DNA of 64,000 bases from JAPPLB01 sp965206655 (GCA_965206655.1 CBDBKC010000011.1:1-64000), one strand, 5' to 3'; numbered from the stretch's first letter, positions 1-7,548 are shown. The notes: generated by a model not told the origin, from the letters alone. Numbers and translations: made by a program.

Positions 1-190
1 ATCCGGGGTTCAGGTTTTGTTGCCGTCTCGTTTCCCCTGTTCCGCTGCGGTTTTCTGTAAGTCTTTTGTTTTCATTTCTTTACCTATAAGGAAGGCTTTG
101 GTTTTGCCTTTTGCGGGGGGGTTAGCCCCCCTCTTCGGGTGGTTTCTCTCTTTTTTTCAGTGAGTTATCCACAGGTGTAGTGGCTCCTAC

Positions 191-227
191 TACTTGTTCT
201 TTAACTACTTGTTCTTTAACTACTTGT
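191..227 (+). repeat. 15-bp direct repeats in origin
   Basis: TACTTGTTCTTTAAC occurs at 191-205 and again at 206-220, followed by a partial copy TACTTGT at 221-227. The copies are identical and in tandem, directly upstream of the 33-bp array. Probably a second class of initiator or host-factor binding sites, or part of the AT-rich unwinding region. Confidence 0.85.
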
Positions 228-230
228 ATG

Positions 231-314
231 GTGTACCTGTTTGACCGTATTTCGCGGCGGGGAGTGTACCTGTTTGACCGTATTTCGCGGCGGGGAGTGT
301 ACCTGTTTGACCGT
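231..314 (+). repeat. 33-bp iterons (2.5 copies)
   Basis: Two identical 33-bp units (231-263 and 264-296) are followed by 18 identical bases of a third (297-314). The conserved core begins GTGTACCTGTTTGACCGT. A 33-bp period is exactly three helical turns, so bound initiators would lie on one face of the DNA. These are candidate RepA iterons. Confidence 0.85.
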
Positions 315-466
315 GGAAAACTTTCCAGTATCACTGGCACCTGTGGATAAACCTCTCGGAAAGATCGCCGCAGGAAGCCCCAGGAGCGGTTTGCGGGGGT
401 GGAGCCGTACTAGGGGGGAGACGCCCGGTGCGGCGCTTGCGATCCTAGCGGCGGAAACGGGAAGGA

Positions 467-1357
467 CTAGCGGCTTAGCTGGCCTTGATTAAGCGGTGGG
501 ATGGAGGGCTTCGAGGGATGCAAGATCAGGGCACCTGGGGCCGTGGTGTAGTTCAAGTCCGGCCAGGCGAGCTTGATTTTCTTCAACTCGCGCAAGGCAT
601 GCGTGCGTAATCGGTTCACTGTGTTCTTATCGCTGGCCTTGTCCGGGTCCGCTCCGAACTGCCGGTACAACTGCTTCCAGGAGAGCCGCAGCGGAGCACG
701 AAGCAAGAAGGTCCGGTAGACCAGCCACAAGTAGAGATCGAGGCCCAACGTGGAGCGCTTCATGGCCGTGAGAGTGTTCATGTCGAGGGGCACCGGGCGG
801 TTGATTATCTCGTTAAAGAAATCTTCGCCGAGGCGGATCTTGCTGTCAAATAGAACCCGTTCGTCGGGACGCTTGGGGTCCCACCAAAACTCTCCCCGGT
901 CGGCGATCAACGAGGATAGGAATTGCTCACCGTGCTCGTCTTCGTAGATCATCGAGACGGTGCAACCAAAGAGCCGCTTCATCTGGTTGCGGAGGCGGGT
1001 TTGGGGCTTGCCGCCGCTGTTGTATATACCGAGGGTCCTCATGAACTTGGAAAGCGACTTGCCTAGGACAAGCTCACGGCTTCCCGTCCGTACCGCTTCA
1101 GTGCACACCCAGGCCAGCAAGAGGCGGGGCAAGTTGCCGTAAGGGAGCTTGTTAAGTCTCGCCGCACTCATCACTAAGGTGAAGGGGCCGTTGCGCCGGA
1201 CATACTGCGTTTGCTTGCCGGGGTTGGTGCGAGGCAGGCTGCACAGCGCCATCGTTCGCGCCATAAAGCCTAGATCGGCGTCCGCTTCGCTGGCCGAAAC
1301 AAGCTGGTTCACCTGGTCGAAGCCGGGTGAAGTGGTGTAGCGCCTGGGGCGAGGCAT
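467..1357 (-). CDS. repA: plasmid replication initiator RepA
   Basis: A 296-residue protein of the plasmid-encoded RepA family (RepA_C type found on broad-host-range and IncP/IncW-like plasmids). Family-like stretches are the PLDMNTL...TLGLDLYLWLVYR block at about residues 191-217 and SWKQLYRQFG at about 226-235, followed by a basic C-terminus. Such proteins bind iterons and load the replisome with DnaA. The start ATG (1355-1357) has a weak AAGG about 10 bases upstream. The gene reads toward the origin block, which lies beyond its stop codon. Length and motifs are intact, so the replicon may be functional. Confidence 0.85.
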   Translation of the reverse strand: MPRPRRYTTSPGFDQVNQLVSASEADADLGFMARTMALCSLPRTNPGKQTQYVRRNGPFTLVMSAARLNKLPYGNLPRLLLAWVCTEAVRTGSRELVLGKSLSKFMRTLGIYNSGGKPQTRLRNQMKRLFGCTVSMIYEDEHGEQFLSSLIADRGEFWWDPKRPDERVLFDSKIRLGEDFFNEIINRPVPLDMNTLTAMKRSTLGLDLYLWLVYRTFLLRAPLRLSWKQLYRQFGADPDKASDKNTVNRLRTHALRELKKIKLAWPDLNYTTAPGALILHPSKPSIPPLNQGQLSR

Positions 1358-1509
1358 CGCGGATCGCCTTCACCGGCCCGTTCAAACCAGATACGACTTC
1401 CGCAACGGGAACCAAGCTGCCGCGTTGACGCTGCATGCCTTTATTCTCCCATGTTCCACTGCTATGTTCGCCGGTTGATCCCGTCTTCGTCACGGCTTCG
1501 GAACTCACG

Positions 1510-1776
1510 TCAAGCCGCGTCCTCCCGCTTCCGCGCCAGCGCCAGTTCGTAGGCCGCCTGAACGCGCATCCAGTGATCCGCATCTCCCCAACCAATGCGC
1601 TCCATCGCCAGCGCCAGCCGGGGAGAGATTCCGATATGGCCATTGAGCAGCCGTGAAAGCGTGTTCCTCGCCATGCCGAGACGCTGGGCGCACTCGGTCA
1701 CGGTCCAGCCCACATCTTCATCCTCCAGGATGTCTCGGATCATTTCGCCGGGGTGCGGCGGTGCGTACATAGGCAT
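1510..1776 (-). CDS. higA: HigA-type antitoxin (XRE helix-turn-helix)
   Basis: An 88-residue protein starting MPMYAPPHPGEMIRD, the usual opening of HigA antitoxins, followed by a Cro/C1-type helix-turn-helix (about residues 25-55, core AQRLGMARNTLSRLLNG). ATG at 1774-1776 follows a strong GGAGG at 1783-1787; a second in-frame ATG lies at 1768-1770. In this family HigA binds and neutralises the HigB ribonuclease and represses the operon. The toxin gene is directly upstream with 11 bases between its stop and this start. The antitoxin looks intact while the toxin is frameshifted. Confidence 0.8.
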   Translation of the reverse strand: MPMYAPPHPGEMIRDILEDEDVGWTVTECAQRLGMARNTLSRLLNGHIGISPRLALAMERIGWGDADHWMRVQAAYELALARKREDAA

Positions 1777-1787
1777 GGGCTCCCTCC

Positions 1788-2061
1788 TCAGTGGTAGTCG
1801 ATCAAATCCACGTCCACCGCCTCGCCATCGGCAAAGCGAAAGACGATTCTCCAGTTCCCCGAGACGCGCACGCTCCAATCGCCGCGCCGGTCTCCCTGCA
1901 ACCGATGCAGGCGATAGCCGGGCCGGTCCCATCTCTGTCGGCGAAAACGCCACGTCCAAGTCAATCAGGATGCGTCGGATGCGCCGCACATGGGCCGGGT
2001 TCAGCCGCCGGGCATTGTCTTGCTCATACAAGCGCTTCAATCCCGCGTGCTTAATCCTCAT
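1788..2061 (-). pseudogene. higB: HigB-like toxin gene, frameshifted
   Basis: The N-terminal part reads RIKHAGLKRLYEQ...VRRIRRILIDLD...SPTEM, as in HigB/RelE-fold ribosome-dependent mRNA interferases. From about 1920-1930 the match continues in another frame as RPGYRLHRLQGD...WSVRVSGNWRIVFRF...DLIDYH followed by TGA at 1788-1790. The span is 274 bp; removing one base gives 273 bp, a 90-residue protein of normal HigB length. The break lies near a GGG run (minus strand, 1928-1930). Without a base correction no active toxin would be made. Either genuine inactivation that leaves an orphan antitoxin, or a sequencing error. Confidence 0.8.
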
Positions 2062-2318
2062 TCATAGACCCGATTGCTCCATGATACATTACAGGGTTCA
2101 AAGGGCAAGTCTTTTCTCCTCGCCTCGGTTACGGTCCATTCCTCCGCGTCATCGCGTCCCGGAGGCTTTCGCCTCCACCGCGCATCGGTAACGCTTGACG
2201 ACCCCGACCCTGCGGCTCAGAGGCAATCGGCCCATGCTCCCACGTCCCCCAGACAAGAACCACAAGAGAACCCGCCAACCCTTCAAGGCTAACAGGCCGC
2301 TATGGAATCGTGCGGGGT
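2062..2318. other. intergenic, no gene seen
   Basis: Short open frames on both strands have no recognisable composition or ribosome-binding sites. The promoter of the higBA operon must lie at the left end of this stretch (minus strand, just upstream of 2061), but no convincing -35/-10 pair was found. Confidence 0.4.
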
Positions 2319-2628
2319 ATGGCCAGAGAAGTGCTGTGGCGACAGTTGTTTTGCCGAGGTTGCGGGGTGATGTTTTACATCTGCCGTTCCTGTTATCGGG
2401 GGGCAGGTCTACTGCGGGGATGAGTGCCGCCGCCGGATGCGGCGCAAACAGAGGCGGCGGGCCAACCGCCGCTACCAGCAGGACCCGGAGATTCGGGCCG
2501 ATCATTGCCAACGCCAGCGGGAATACCGGGAACGGTGCCACTGGCTAAGCTGGGATCTTTGCCAGCCTACCTTTTCACCCCATGTTTTCGGGGGTCCCCA
2601 ATGGGGACTATGTTCTCTCCGGCGCTAA
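2319..2628 (+). pseudogene. small zinc-ribbon/basic protein, frameshifted at a G6 run
   Basis: From ATG 2319 the frame encodes CRGC and, about ten residues later, CRSCYRG. After a run of six G (2398-2403) the homology moves to another frame: QVYCGDECRRRMRRKQ...RRYQQDP...HCQRQREYRER. Together these make a four-cysteine-pair zinc ribbon followed by a very basic tail, recalling a family of small proteins common beside insertion sequences in soil bacteria (recalled, not searched). Deleting one G restores a single frame of about 102 codons. As given, the product would terminate soon after the G run. Function of the family is unknown to me. Confidence 0.65.
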
Positions 2629-2716
2629 CACTTGCAGGTCGATTTGCCCCAGATCGGTGGCGAGGCAGGTACAATTGGTGGGTTCGTAGGACCCACCCCA
2701 AAGGAGGCCAATACCA

Positions 2717-2911
2717 GTGGAAAACGTTAAATTCGAAGTGGTGGATGATAACCGTTTGGTGATTCATGTTGACCTGAACCACCGCGGCGACATCAGCGCC
2801 TCTGGAAAAACCAGAAGGGTGGCGTCGACTCAGGGTAATATCGGCGTTAAAGATGCGAATGGCGTGGAGGTCAAAATAGGGCTCAACGTTTACGTCAAAC
2901 CTAACGTTTGA
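2717..2911 (+). CDS. small hypothetical protein (64 aa)
   Basis: A GTG start at 2717 is preceded by AAGGAGG at 2701-2706, ideal spacing of about ten bases, which makes a real gene likely despite its size. The product (opening MENVKFEVVDDNRLVIHVDL, closing GLNVYVKPNV) alternates hydrophobic and polar residues as in an all-beta fold; it has no signal peptide, membrane segment or cysteines. I do not recognise the family. Its position among plasmid maintenance genes suggests an accessory replicon function. Confidence 0.6.
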   Translation: MENVKFEVVDDNRLVIHVDLNHRGDISASGKTRRVASTQGNIGVKDANGVEVKIGLNVYVKPNV

Positions 2912-3268
2912 CAGCGTTCAACTAACCCCTGCTGAGGTGCCAGCCTATCCAACTGATAGCGCGCGGTATCTTCACTTCCAAGGTGGACCAAGGTAGCAAG
3001 ATTCTCTCCTGGGGAGCAGCGCACCAGCGATTTTGGAGAGCGCTACGGGGAAAAGATTTAAGGGTCCAGGTGCTCGTGTCCGTTCTGGTACAGCGATCCG
3101 AGCGCAGGATTACGAAGGCCAATCCGCTGTTGCCGAGTGGCGTTCATGACCCGGCAAATGCACGCCTTGACGCCGAGACGGTCCTCGGGGTCTGGGCTAA
3201 AGGATCTGCCGTTCGAGAGACGACGAGAAGTGTGCAGATGTGCACACGGGCACGGATGCACTATTACT
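2912..3268. other. intergenic, mostly featureless
   Basis: No credible gene. A degenerate copy of the parA-region palindrome (GTGCAGATGTGCAC, 3232-3245) lies just beyond the 3' end of the partition operon and may be a weak centromere or operator half-site. Confidence 0.35.
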
Positions 3269-3529
3269 CTAACGATCGCCAAATTTCCGGGCAGCGATTT
3301 CGCGGCTATACAATTCCTCGATCGCCCGTTTGAGAAGCTGGGAATTATTGAGGCCGAGGCGGGCACGCAGGATGGCAACCTGTTCGGTCGTCTCCTTGTT
3401 AAAGTAGCCGCCTATATGCTTAAGCCCGACCCGGCCCGGCGCTGGCGTGGCGACAACCGCTGTGACCTCGGGCTCTCCGACCCCCATGTTTTTCAGGAAG
3501 CTCTCCGCAGTGACTTTTGATTTAGCCAT
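3269..3529 (-). CDS. ribbon-helix-helix partition protein (ParB/ParG analogue)
   Basis: An 86-residue protein whose C-terminal half (about residues 35-75: KHIGGYFNKETTEQVAIL...NNSQLLKRAIEELY) fits the ribbon-helix-helix DNA-binding proteins that partner small ParA ATPases on plasmids. The N-terminal 30 residues are probably the flexible arm that stimulates ParA. It starts two bases after the parA stop codon, so translation is likely coupled. Expected role: bind the parS-like palindromes nearby, repress the operon and couple the plasmid to ParA. No canonical HTH ParB is present, consistent with a type Ib system. Confidence 0.75.
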   Translation of the reverse strand: MAKSKVTAESFLKNMGVGEPEVTAVVATPAPGRVGLKHIGGYFNKETTEQVAILRARLGLNNSQLLKRAIEELYSREIAARKFGDR

Positions 3530-3531
3530 AA

Positions 3532-4191
3532 CTAGCGTCTCGCTATCTTGTGCACAGGTGCACTTATGCTAAGTTGCAATTCGGCACAGACCCAATCCCA
3601 TAAGGCCTGTATTTCCTGCGACGCCTTGCTGTCGGGTTCCATTTCCTGCGCCGTGACTCCTTCCCGGCTGGCGTCTCGATGCACCTTGAAGCGGTGTAGG
3701 ATCGCCTCGGCCATTGGAATGCCGATGGTCGTGAATACCTCGCGGGCGATCTTCTCCTCGGTCTGGCTGTTGGGATGGACCATAGTCAGGACGACGGCGG
3801 CTGGCTTGCCGGTCGTGCGGGCGAGCCGTGCTGTGCGCGGAAGCTGCTCGTAGGCTTCAATGTCTGGCGTGCAGGGAACAATTACCAAGTCGGCCTCTTC
3901 AACGGCGGCGGGACCTTCCGTGCTGCGCGCTGGCGGTGTGTCGATAATCACGAGGTCGCATCCAGCGCGCTCGGCGCGGTCTAGCATCTTGGGGAGCTCG
4001 ATTTCGCTCGAAAACTTGACGGCGGGCAGTTGCTCGTCGCGCCGTTCAGCCCATTGCGATATGGACTGCTGTGCGTCCATATCGAGCGCGAGCACATTGT
4101 AGCCGACCTTGCTGGCTGCCACTGCGAGCGAGCGCGTCAGGGTGGATTTCCCGACGCCGCCTTTCTGCATAGCAATAGCGATCGTTTTCAT
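3532..4191 (-). CDS. parA: ParA-family partition ATPase
   Basis: A 219-residue MinD/ParA-type ATPase. It shows the deviant Walker A KGGVGKST (residues 10-17), the Walker A' LDMDAQ (36-41) and Walker B VIIDTPP (81-87). Its short length without an N-terminal HTH matches the small type Ib ParA proteins. ATG at 4189-4191 is preferred over an in-frame GTG six bases upstream, because AGGGG is better placed and the GTG lies within a GTGCAC repeat. It is the first gene of the operon; the ribbon-helix-helix gene follows after two bases. It drives segregation of the replicon. Confidence 0.88.
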   Translation of the reverse strand: MKTIAIAMQKGGVGKSTLTRSLAVAASKVGYNVLALDMDAQQSISQWAERRDEQLPAVKFSSEIELPKMLDRAERAGCDLVIIDTPPARSTEGPAAVEEADLVIVPCTPDIEAYEQLPRTARLARTTGKPAAVVLTMVHPNSQTEEKIAREVFTTIGIPMAEAILHRFKVHRDASREGVTAQEMEPDSKASQEIQALWDWVCAELQLSISAPVHKIARR

Positions 4192-4215
4192 GTGCACCCC
4201 TGGTTATCTGCAATA

Positions 4216-4303
4216 ATGCACTTGTGCATAATGGCAGTTCTGATCATCGTCTAAGGAGGAGGCGCGTGTCAAGGAACATCTAATCAGTCGTGCACTTGTG
4301 CAC
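4216..4303 (-). promoter_or_regulatory. parA promoter with flanking palindromic operators
   Basis: On the minus strand a TTGACA box (4267-4272) is followed 18 bases later by GATGAT (4243-4248). Two palindromes with TGCAC-N2-GTGCA cores bracket it: ATGCACTTGTGCAT (4216-4229), just downstream of the expected start point, and GTGCACTTGTGCAC (4290-4303) upstream. A further copy (GTGCACAGGTGCAC, 3550-3563) lies in the 3' end of parA, and a GTGCAC touches the parA start codon. Such spacing suits autorepression by the partition proteins and possibly a parS site; the binding protein is inferred. Confidence 0.6.
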
Positions 4304-4447
4304 AGTTGCATAGGTCGGATGGTGAGAACGGCGGAGCCAAAATAGACCACAGAGCGGCGATTCTAAGCCGCGTGAGGGCGGCGCAAAATTAGACCGCCCA
4401 GGTGGTCCGCGTAGCATCCCCGAGGTGTTTTGTGGAACACCGGAGGG

Positions 4448-5947
4448 ATGTATCAAGTGGAGCTATACGCTCAAGTACGGCGGAGTGTCATCGTTGAGGG
4501 GCTGAGTGAACGCGAGGCCGTCAAACGGTTCGGTTTGGCGCGGGAGACGGTGCGCAAGATGCTGCGCTACAAGGCGCCGCCGGGCTATCGGCGGCGTCAA
4601 CCGGTGAAGCGGCCGAAGCTGGATTCGTTCACAGGAATCATTGATCAGATACTGCTTGACGATCAGCAGCAGCCGAGGAAACAGCGTCACACGGCACAGC
4701 GCATCTTCGACCGCTTGCGCGACGAGTACGACTTCACGGGCGGTTACACAATCATCAAGGACTACGTTCGCGAGAAGAAGCTGGGCGGTCAAGAGATGTT
4801 TGTGCCGCTGGCACATCCTCCTGGCGATGCGCAAGCTGACTTCGGTGAAGCACTGGTTGTCATTGACCGAGTGCAGCGTAAGGCCCACTTCTTGGTGGTC
4901 GATCTACCGCACAGCGATGACGCCTTTGTAAAAGCCTTTCCCGCCGAGACGACGGAAGCCTTTTGCGAAGGACACAACGCCGCGTTTCGCTACTTTGGCG
5001 GTGTGCCGCGCAGCATTGTCTACGACAACACGAAGTTGGCGGTAGCAAGGATTCTCGGCGACGGTACGCGCAAACGCACACGAGCGTTCAGTGAGTTGCA
5101 GTCGCACTACTTGTTCGCTGATCGTTTCGGCCGGCCAGGCAAGGGTAACGACAAAGGCAAGGTGGAAGGCTTGGTGGGCTATGGGCGGCGCAACTTCATG
5201 GTGCCGATCCCCCGGTTCTCGAGTTGGGAAGCCTTCAACGAACACCTCGAAGCCAAGTGCCGCAAGAACCGTGAGCGGCGCTTGCGGCGACACACCGAAA
5301 CGATCGGAGAACGCTTTGAGCGCGACGCGAAAGCGTTGCTGCCATTGCCGTCCGCGCCCTACGATGCCTGCGACAAACGTACGACCCGGGTGACGTCGTT
5401 GTCGCTGGTGCGCTATCGGACCAACGACTACTCGGTGCCGACGCGCTACGGCCATCGCCAGGTGTTGCTCAAAGCCTATGTGGACGAAGTAGTGATCTGT
5501 TGCGGCAGCGAAGAGATCGCACGCCACCGGCGCAGTTACGAACGCGAAGAGTTGATCTTCGATCCCGTCCATTATCTGGCGTTGCTGGAGCGCAAGACGA
5601 ATGCGCTCGATCAAGCCGCGCCGTTGGTGGGTTGGGATCTACCGCCCGAGTTTCCGCGATTACGACGCCTGCTCGAAGTCCGCTTGGGCAAAGCGGGCAA
5701 GCGCGAGTACGTGCAGGTGTTGCGTCTGCTGGAGGACTTTCGGCTGGAGCATGTTGCGGCGGCGGTGCGCCAAGCCTGCGAACTGGGAACGATCGGCTTC
5801 GACGCCGTCAAGCATCTGTTGCTGTGCGCGATCGAACAACGTCCGCCACGGCTGGACTTAACGAAGTATCCTCACCTGCCGACGGCTCAAGTCGAGCAGA
5901 CTTCGGCAGCGTCCTATCTCGCGCTCTTGGGGCAAGGAGCGGGCTGA
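4448..5947 (+). CDS. istA: IS21-family transposase IstA
   Basis: A 499-residue DDE transposase: N-terminal helix-turn-helix (about residues 18-42, EREAVKRFGLARETVRKML), rve integrase core with catalytic D131 (ADFGEA), D193 (VYDNTK) and E240 (KGKVEG), and a C-terminal beta domain. It catalyses strand cutting and joining with IstB. I chose ATG 4448 because family members begin MYQVELY; a TTG 18 bases upstream (4430) is in frame and an alternative. The stop codon TGA shares its last base with the istB start. Confidence 0.92.
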   Translation: MYQVELYAQVRRSVIVEGLSEREAVKRFGLARETVRKMLRYKAPPGYRRRQPVKRPKLDSFTGIIDQILLDDQQQPRKQRHTAQRIFDRLRDEYDFTGGYTIIKDYVREKKLGGQEMFVPLAHPPGDAQADFGEALVVIDRVQRKAHFLVVDLPHSDDAFVKAFPAETTEAFCEGHNAAFRYFGGVPRSIVYDNTKLAVARILGDGTRKRTRAFSELQSHYLFADRFGRPGKGNDKGKVEGLVGYGRRNFMVPIPRFSSWEAFNEHLEAKCRKNRERRLRRHTETIGERFERDAKALLPLPSAPYDACDKRTTRVTSLSLVRYRTNDYSVPTRYGHRQVLLKAYVDEVVICCGSEEIARHRRSYEREELIFDPVHYLALLERKTNALDQAAPLVGWDLPPEFPRLRRLLEVRLGKAGKREYVQVLRLLEDFRLEHVAAAVRQACELGTIGFDAVKHLLLCAIEQRPPRLDLTKYPHLPTAQVEQTSAASYLALLGQGAG

Positions 5948-6708
5948 TGGCGAAGTCGAATCTCTTACTGGAAGCCCATCTGAAAGCGTTGCGGCTGCCG
6001 ACTTTCCTGCGCGAGTACGACAAAGTGGCGCGGCAATGCGCCGCCGAGGGCTTGGACTGTAGGAGCTTCCTGAAGCAACTCTGCGAGTTGGAACTGCTCG
6101 ACCGAGATCAGCGGGCGACTGAACGTCGCATCAAAGCAGCCAAGTTTCCCGTGACGAAAAGTCTCGACACATTCGACTTCCTAGCGTTGCCTTCGTTAAA
6201 CAAGAAGCTCGTGCTGGAGCTGGCGCGCTGTGAGTTCATCGACCGTCGCGAGAACGTCTTGGCTCTGGGCAACTCCGGCACCGGCAAGACGCATCTCGCC
6301 CTGGCGCTAGGCCTGGCCGCTTGTCAGAGCGGTTATCGAACACGCTTCACCACGGCTGCGGCACTGGTCAATGAACTGCTCGAAGCCCGCGACGAGCGAC
6401 GGCTGCTGCGCTTCCAAAAACAACTTGCCAAGCAGGATCTGCTGATCGTCGATGAACTGGGCTATGTGCCGCTGTCGAAGACCGGCGCTGAGCTGCTGTT
6501 CGAGATCTTCTCGCAACGCTATGAACAAGGCTCCACGATGCTGACCTCAAACTTGCCGTTCACCGAGTGGACAGAGGTGCTCGGGTCCGAGCGCATGACC
6601 GGCGCTCTGCTCGATCGCCTCACCCACCACGTTCACATCCTGGAGATGAACGGCGAAAGCTTCCGCCTCAAACAGAGTCAAAAGAAACGGTCTCGCTCTT
6701 CCGACTGA
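5947..6708 (+). CDS. istB: IS21-family helper ATPase IstB
   Basis: A 253-residue AAA+ ATPase with Walker A GNSGTGKTH (residues 108-116) and Walker B LLIVDELGY (165-173), typical of IstB/DnaC-like proteins. It forms the ATP-dependent complex that remodels target DNA and activates IstA. It begins at the overlapping ATGA with istA, so translation is coupled. Full length with a basic C-terminus (KQSQKKRSRSSD). The element therefore looks potentially active. Confidence 0.92.
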   Translation: MAKSNLLLEAHLKALRLPTFLREYDKVARQCAAEGLDCRSFLKQLCELELLDRDQRATERRIKAAKFPVTKSLDTFDFLALPSLNKKLVLELARCEFIDRRENVLALGNSGTGKTHLALALGLAACQSGYRTRFTTAAALVNELLEARDERRLLRFQKQLAKQDLLIVDELGYVPLSKTGAELLFEIFSQRYEQGSTMLTSNLPFTEWTEVLGSERMTGALLDRLTHHVHILEMNGESFRLKQSQKKRSRSSD

Positions 6709-6727
6709 CCCGCCCGCCGCTCGCGCC

Positions 6728-6810
6728 GGTTTTCGTGGGCCGCCTTCCACTATGCCTGGGTCGCCCTAAAGGGCGCCCTCAGGCTCCGTTCCAGCCGTCC
6801 CACGAAAACC
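6728..6810 (+). terminator. long stem-loop downstream of istB
   Basis: GGTTTTCGTGGG (6728-6739) pairs perfectly with CCCACGAAAACC (6799-6810). Inside the loop a second hairpin CGCCCT/AGGGCG lies at 6762-6775. There is no U-tract, so it is not a classic intrinsic terminator; it may insulate the IS or protect the transcript end. Confidence 0.45.
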
Positions 6811-7141
6811 GCTACCACTCCCCCAACTGGTCTAGTTTTACTCCGCCGAAGTGGTCTGATTTCTCTCCGCCCTTGACACGTTTCTCGCCGCGAGCGCCGA
6901 GCGACGCCCAATTCGGCGCATGCGTCAGCTCACATCGAACGGCGGATAGAAGTCCAAATCCGGTGCGACCGCCACAGTCGGTCACAACCGATACGACATT
7001 TTAAGTTTCTGTTTTTCAACACTTTAGGTTTTTCGATGGACTCTAAGTCCAAGGCAGCATGTTACCTTGGGCCAAGAGACAAGTGACGTAACCCCCGGGT
7101 TCTTGCTGTCTCGATATCCCTAACAACCGAGAGAGTTTTCT

Positions 7142-7453
7142 ATGTCCCTCCTGCTAATGCACGGTCGGGAGAGCGGCCTCGTGCGGGCTGGTCTCGAAGC
7201 TTTGTATGATTTCCGCAAGACGAACTTGCTCCGCTATTCAGAGCAGTTCGACAACGCCGCTTGGGGCACGGGCCCCGTTACCCCGGATGTGAGCACATCC
7301 CCAAAGGGTGACCTGACGGCGGATCTGCTAACCGATGGTTCGGCCACAGGCGCCGAAGAGTTTTCGCAGTCCGTTCCCATCGCGTCGTCGTCCGATGCCT
7401 ATACATTTGCGGTATTCGTCGAGAAAGACACGGACGAGACCCGCTTTCCGGAG
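7142..7453 (+). pseudogene. 5' part of LamG-domain structural protein, split by IS1595
   Basis: Starts ATG 7142 with a purine-rich GAGAGAG upstream. The product contains the R-TNLLRYSEQFDNAAW motif seen at the start of phage tail/minor structural and carbohydrate-binding modules. After E104 (7451-7453) reading runs into the IS1595 end and stops at 7469. The remaining gene resumes at 10228; deleting the element plus one copy of its target duplication rejoins ...RFPE to FRIGATGG... in frame, giving a 417-residue protein. The truncated product is unlikely to work. Confidence 0.85.
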
Positions 7454-7475
7454 GGGAATTTCCTAGTTTAAGGTC

Positions 7476-7504
7476 TTGACAAACGGCCCAATCCGTGAGA
7501 TAAT
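7476..7504 (+). promoter_or_regulatory. promoter in left end of IS1595 element
   Basis: TTGACA (7476-7481), 17-bp spacer, GATAAT (7499-7504): a near-consensus sigma-70 promoter. The -35 box lies in the inverted repeat, so the other end carries a TTGACA pointing into the element as well. It should drive the transposase and, through the overlap, the P63C gene. AGAAGG sits upstream of the ATG at 7549. Confidence 0.75.
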
Positions 7505-7548
7505 AAGTTTGTCGGAACGGATCACCCCACGAAAGAAGGCCGCTTGCC

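Larger units (their letters stand above)
140..360. other. oriV: candidate plasmid replication origin (oriV)
   Basis: Two perfect 9-bp DnaA boxes (TTATCCACA) face each other, at 165-173 on the plus strand and 342-350 on the minus strand. Between them are a 15-bp direct repeat array (191-227), a 33-bp direct repeat array (231-314) and a small palindrome TGGAAA-AC-TTTCCA (314-327). A T-rich stretch at 45-112 could be the unwinding element, and a G7/C6 hairpin lies at 115-131. The block sits just beyond the 3' end of repA. Iterons plus DnaA boxes next to a RepA gene are the standard layout of iteron-controlled plasmids; initiation here is inferred, not shown. Confidence 0.8.
4320..6878 (+). mobile_element. 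IS21-family insertion sequence
   Basis: About 2.56 kb, carrying istA and istB in the usual one-base overlap. Each end has two related terminal repeats with core GGCGGAG..AAA..TAGACC: left copies at 4330-4348 and 4377-4395, right inverted copies at 6829-6847 and 6853-6871. Multiple terminal repeats are typical of IS21. The outer TG...CA tips are placed at 4320-4321 and 6877-6878 by alignment of the two ends; the exact left tip is uncertain by a few bases. I could not identify a target duplication. It separates the partition operon from the LamG gene region. Confidence 0.85.

Noticed and set aside
191..314. CRISPR-like array of short repeats
   Set aside because: Repeats are directly abutting without unique spacers, and no cas gene is present; they are iterons.
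122..340. 72-residue minus-strand reading frame with repeated SNRYTPRREIR
   Set aside because: It is only the translation of the 33-bp iterons (33 is divisible by three). No ribosome-binding site and no protein-like composition.
2195..2548. 117-residue plus-strand frame over the zinc-ribbon gene
   Set aside because: A shadow frame; the cysteine pattern and basic tail lie in the two other frames and explain the conservation.
3058..3378. 106-residue minus-strand frame overlapping the RHH gene
   Set aside because: Overlaps the well-supported RHH gene on the same strand in another frame, has no ribosome-binding site and looks non-protein-like.
7020..7100. tRNA-like arms (GGACTCTAAGTCC, GGGTTC)
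   Set aside because: The short self-complementary stretch cannot be completed into a cloverleaf with acceptor and T arms; judged chance similarity.
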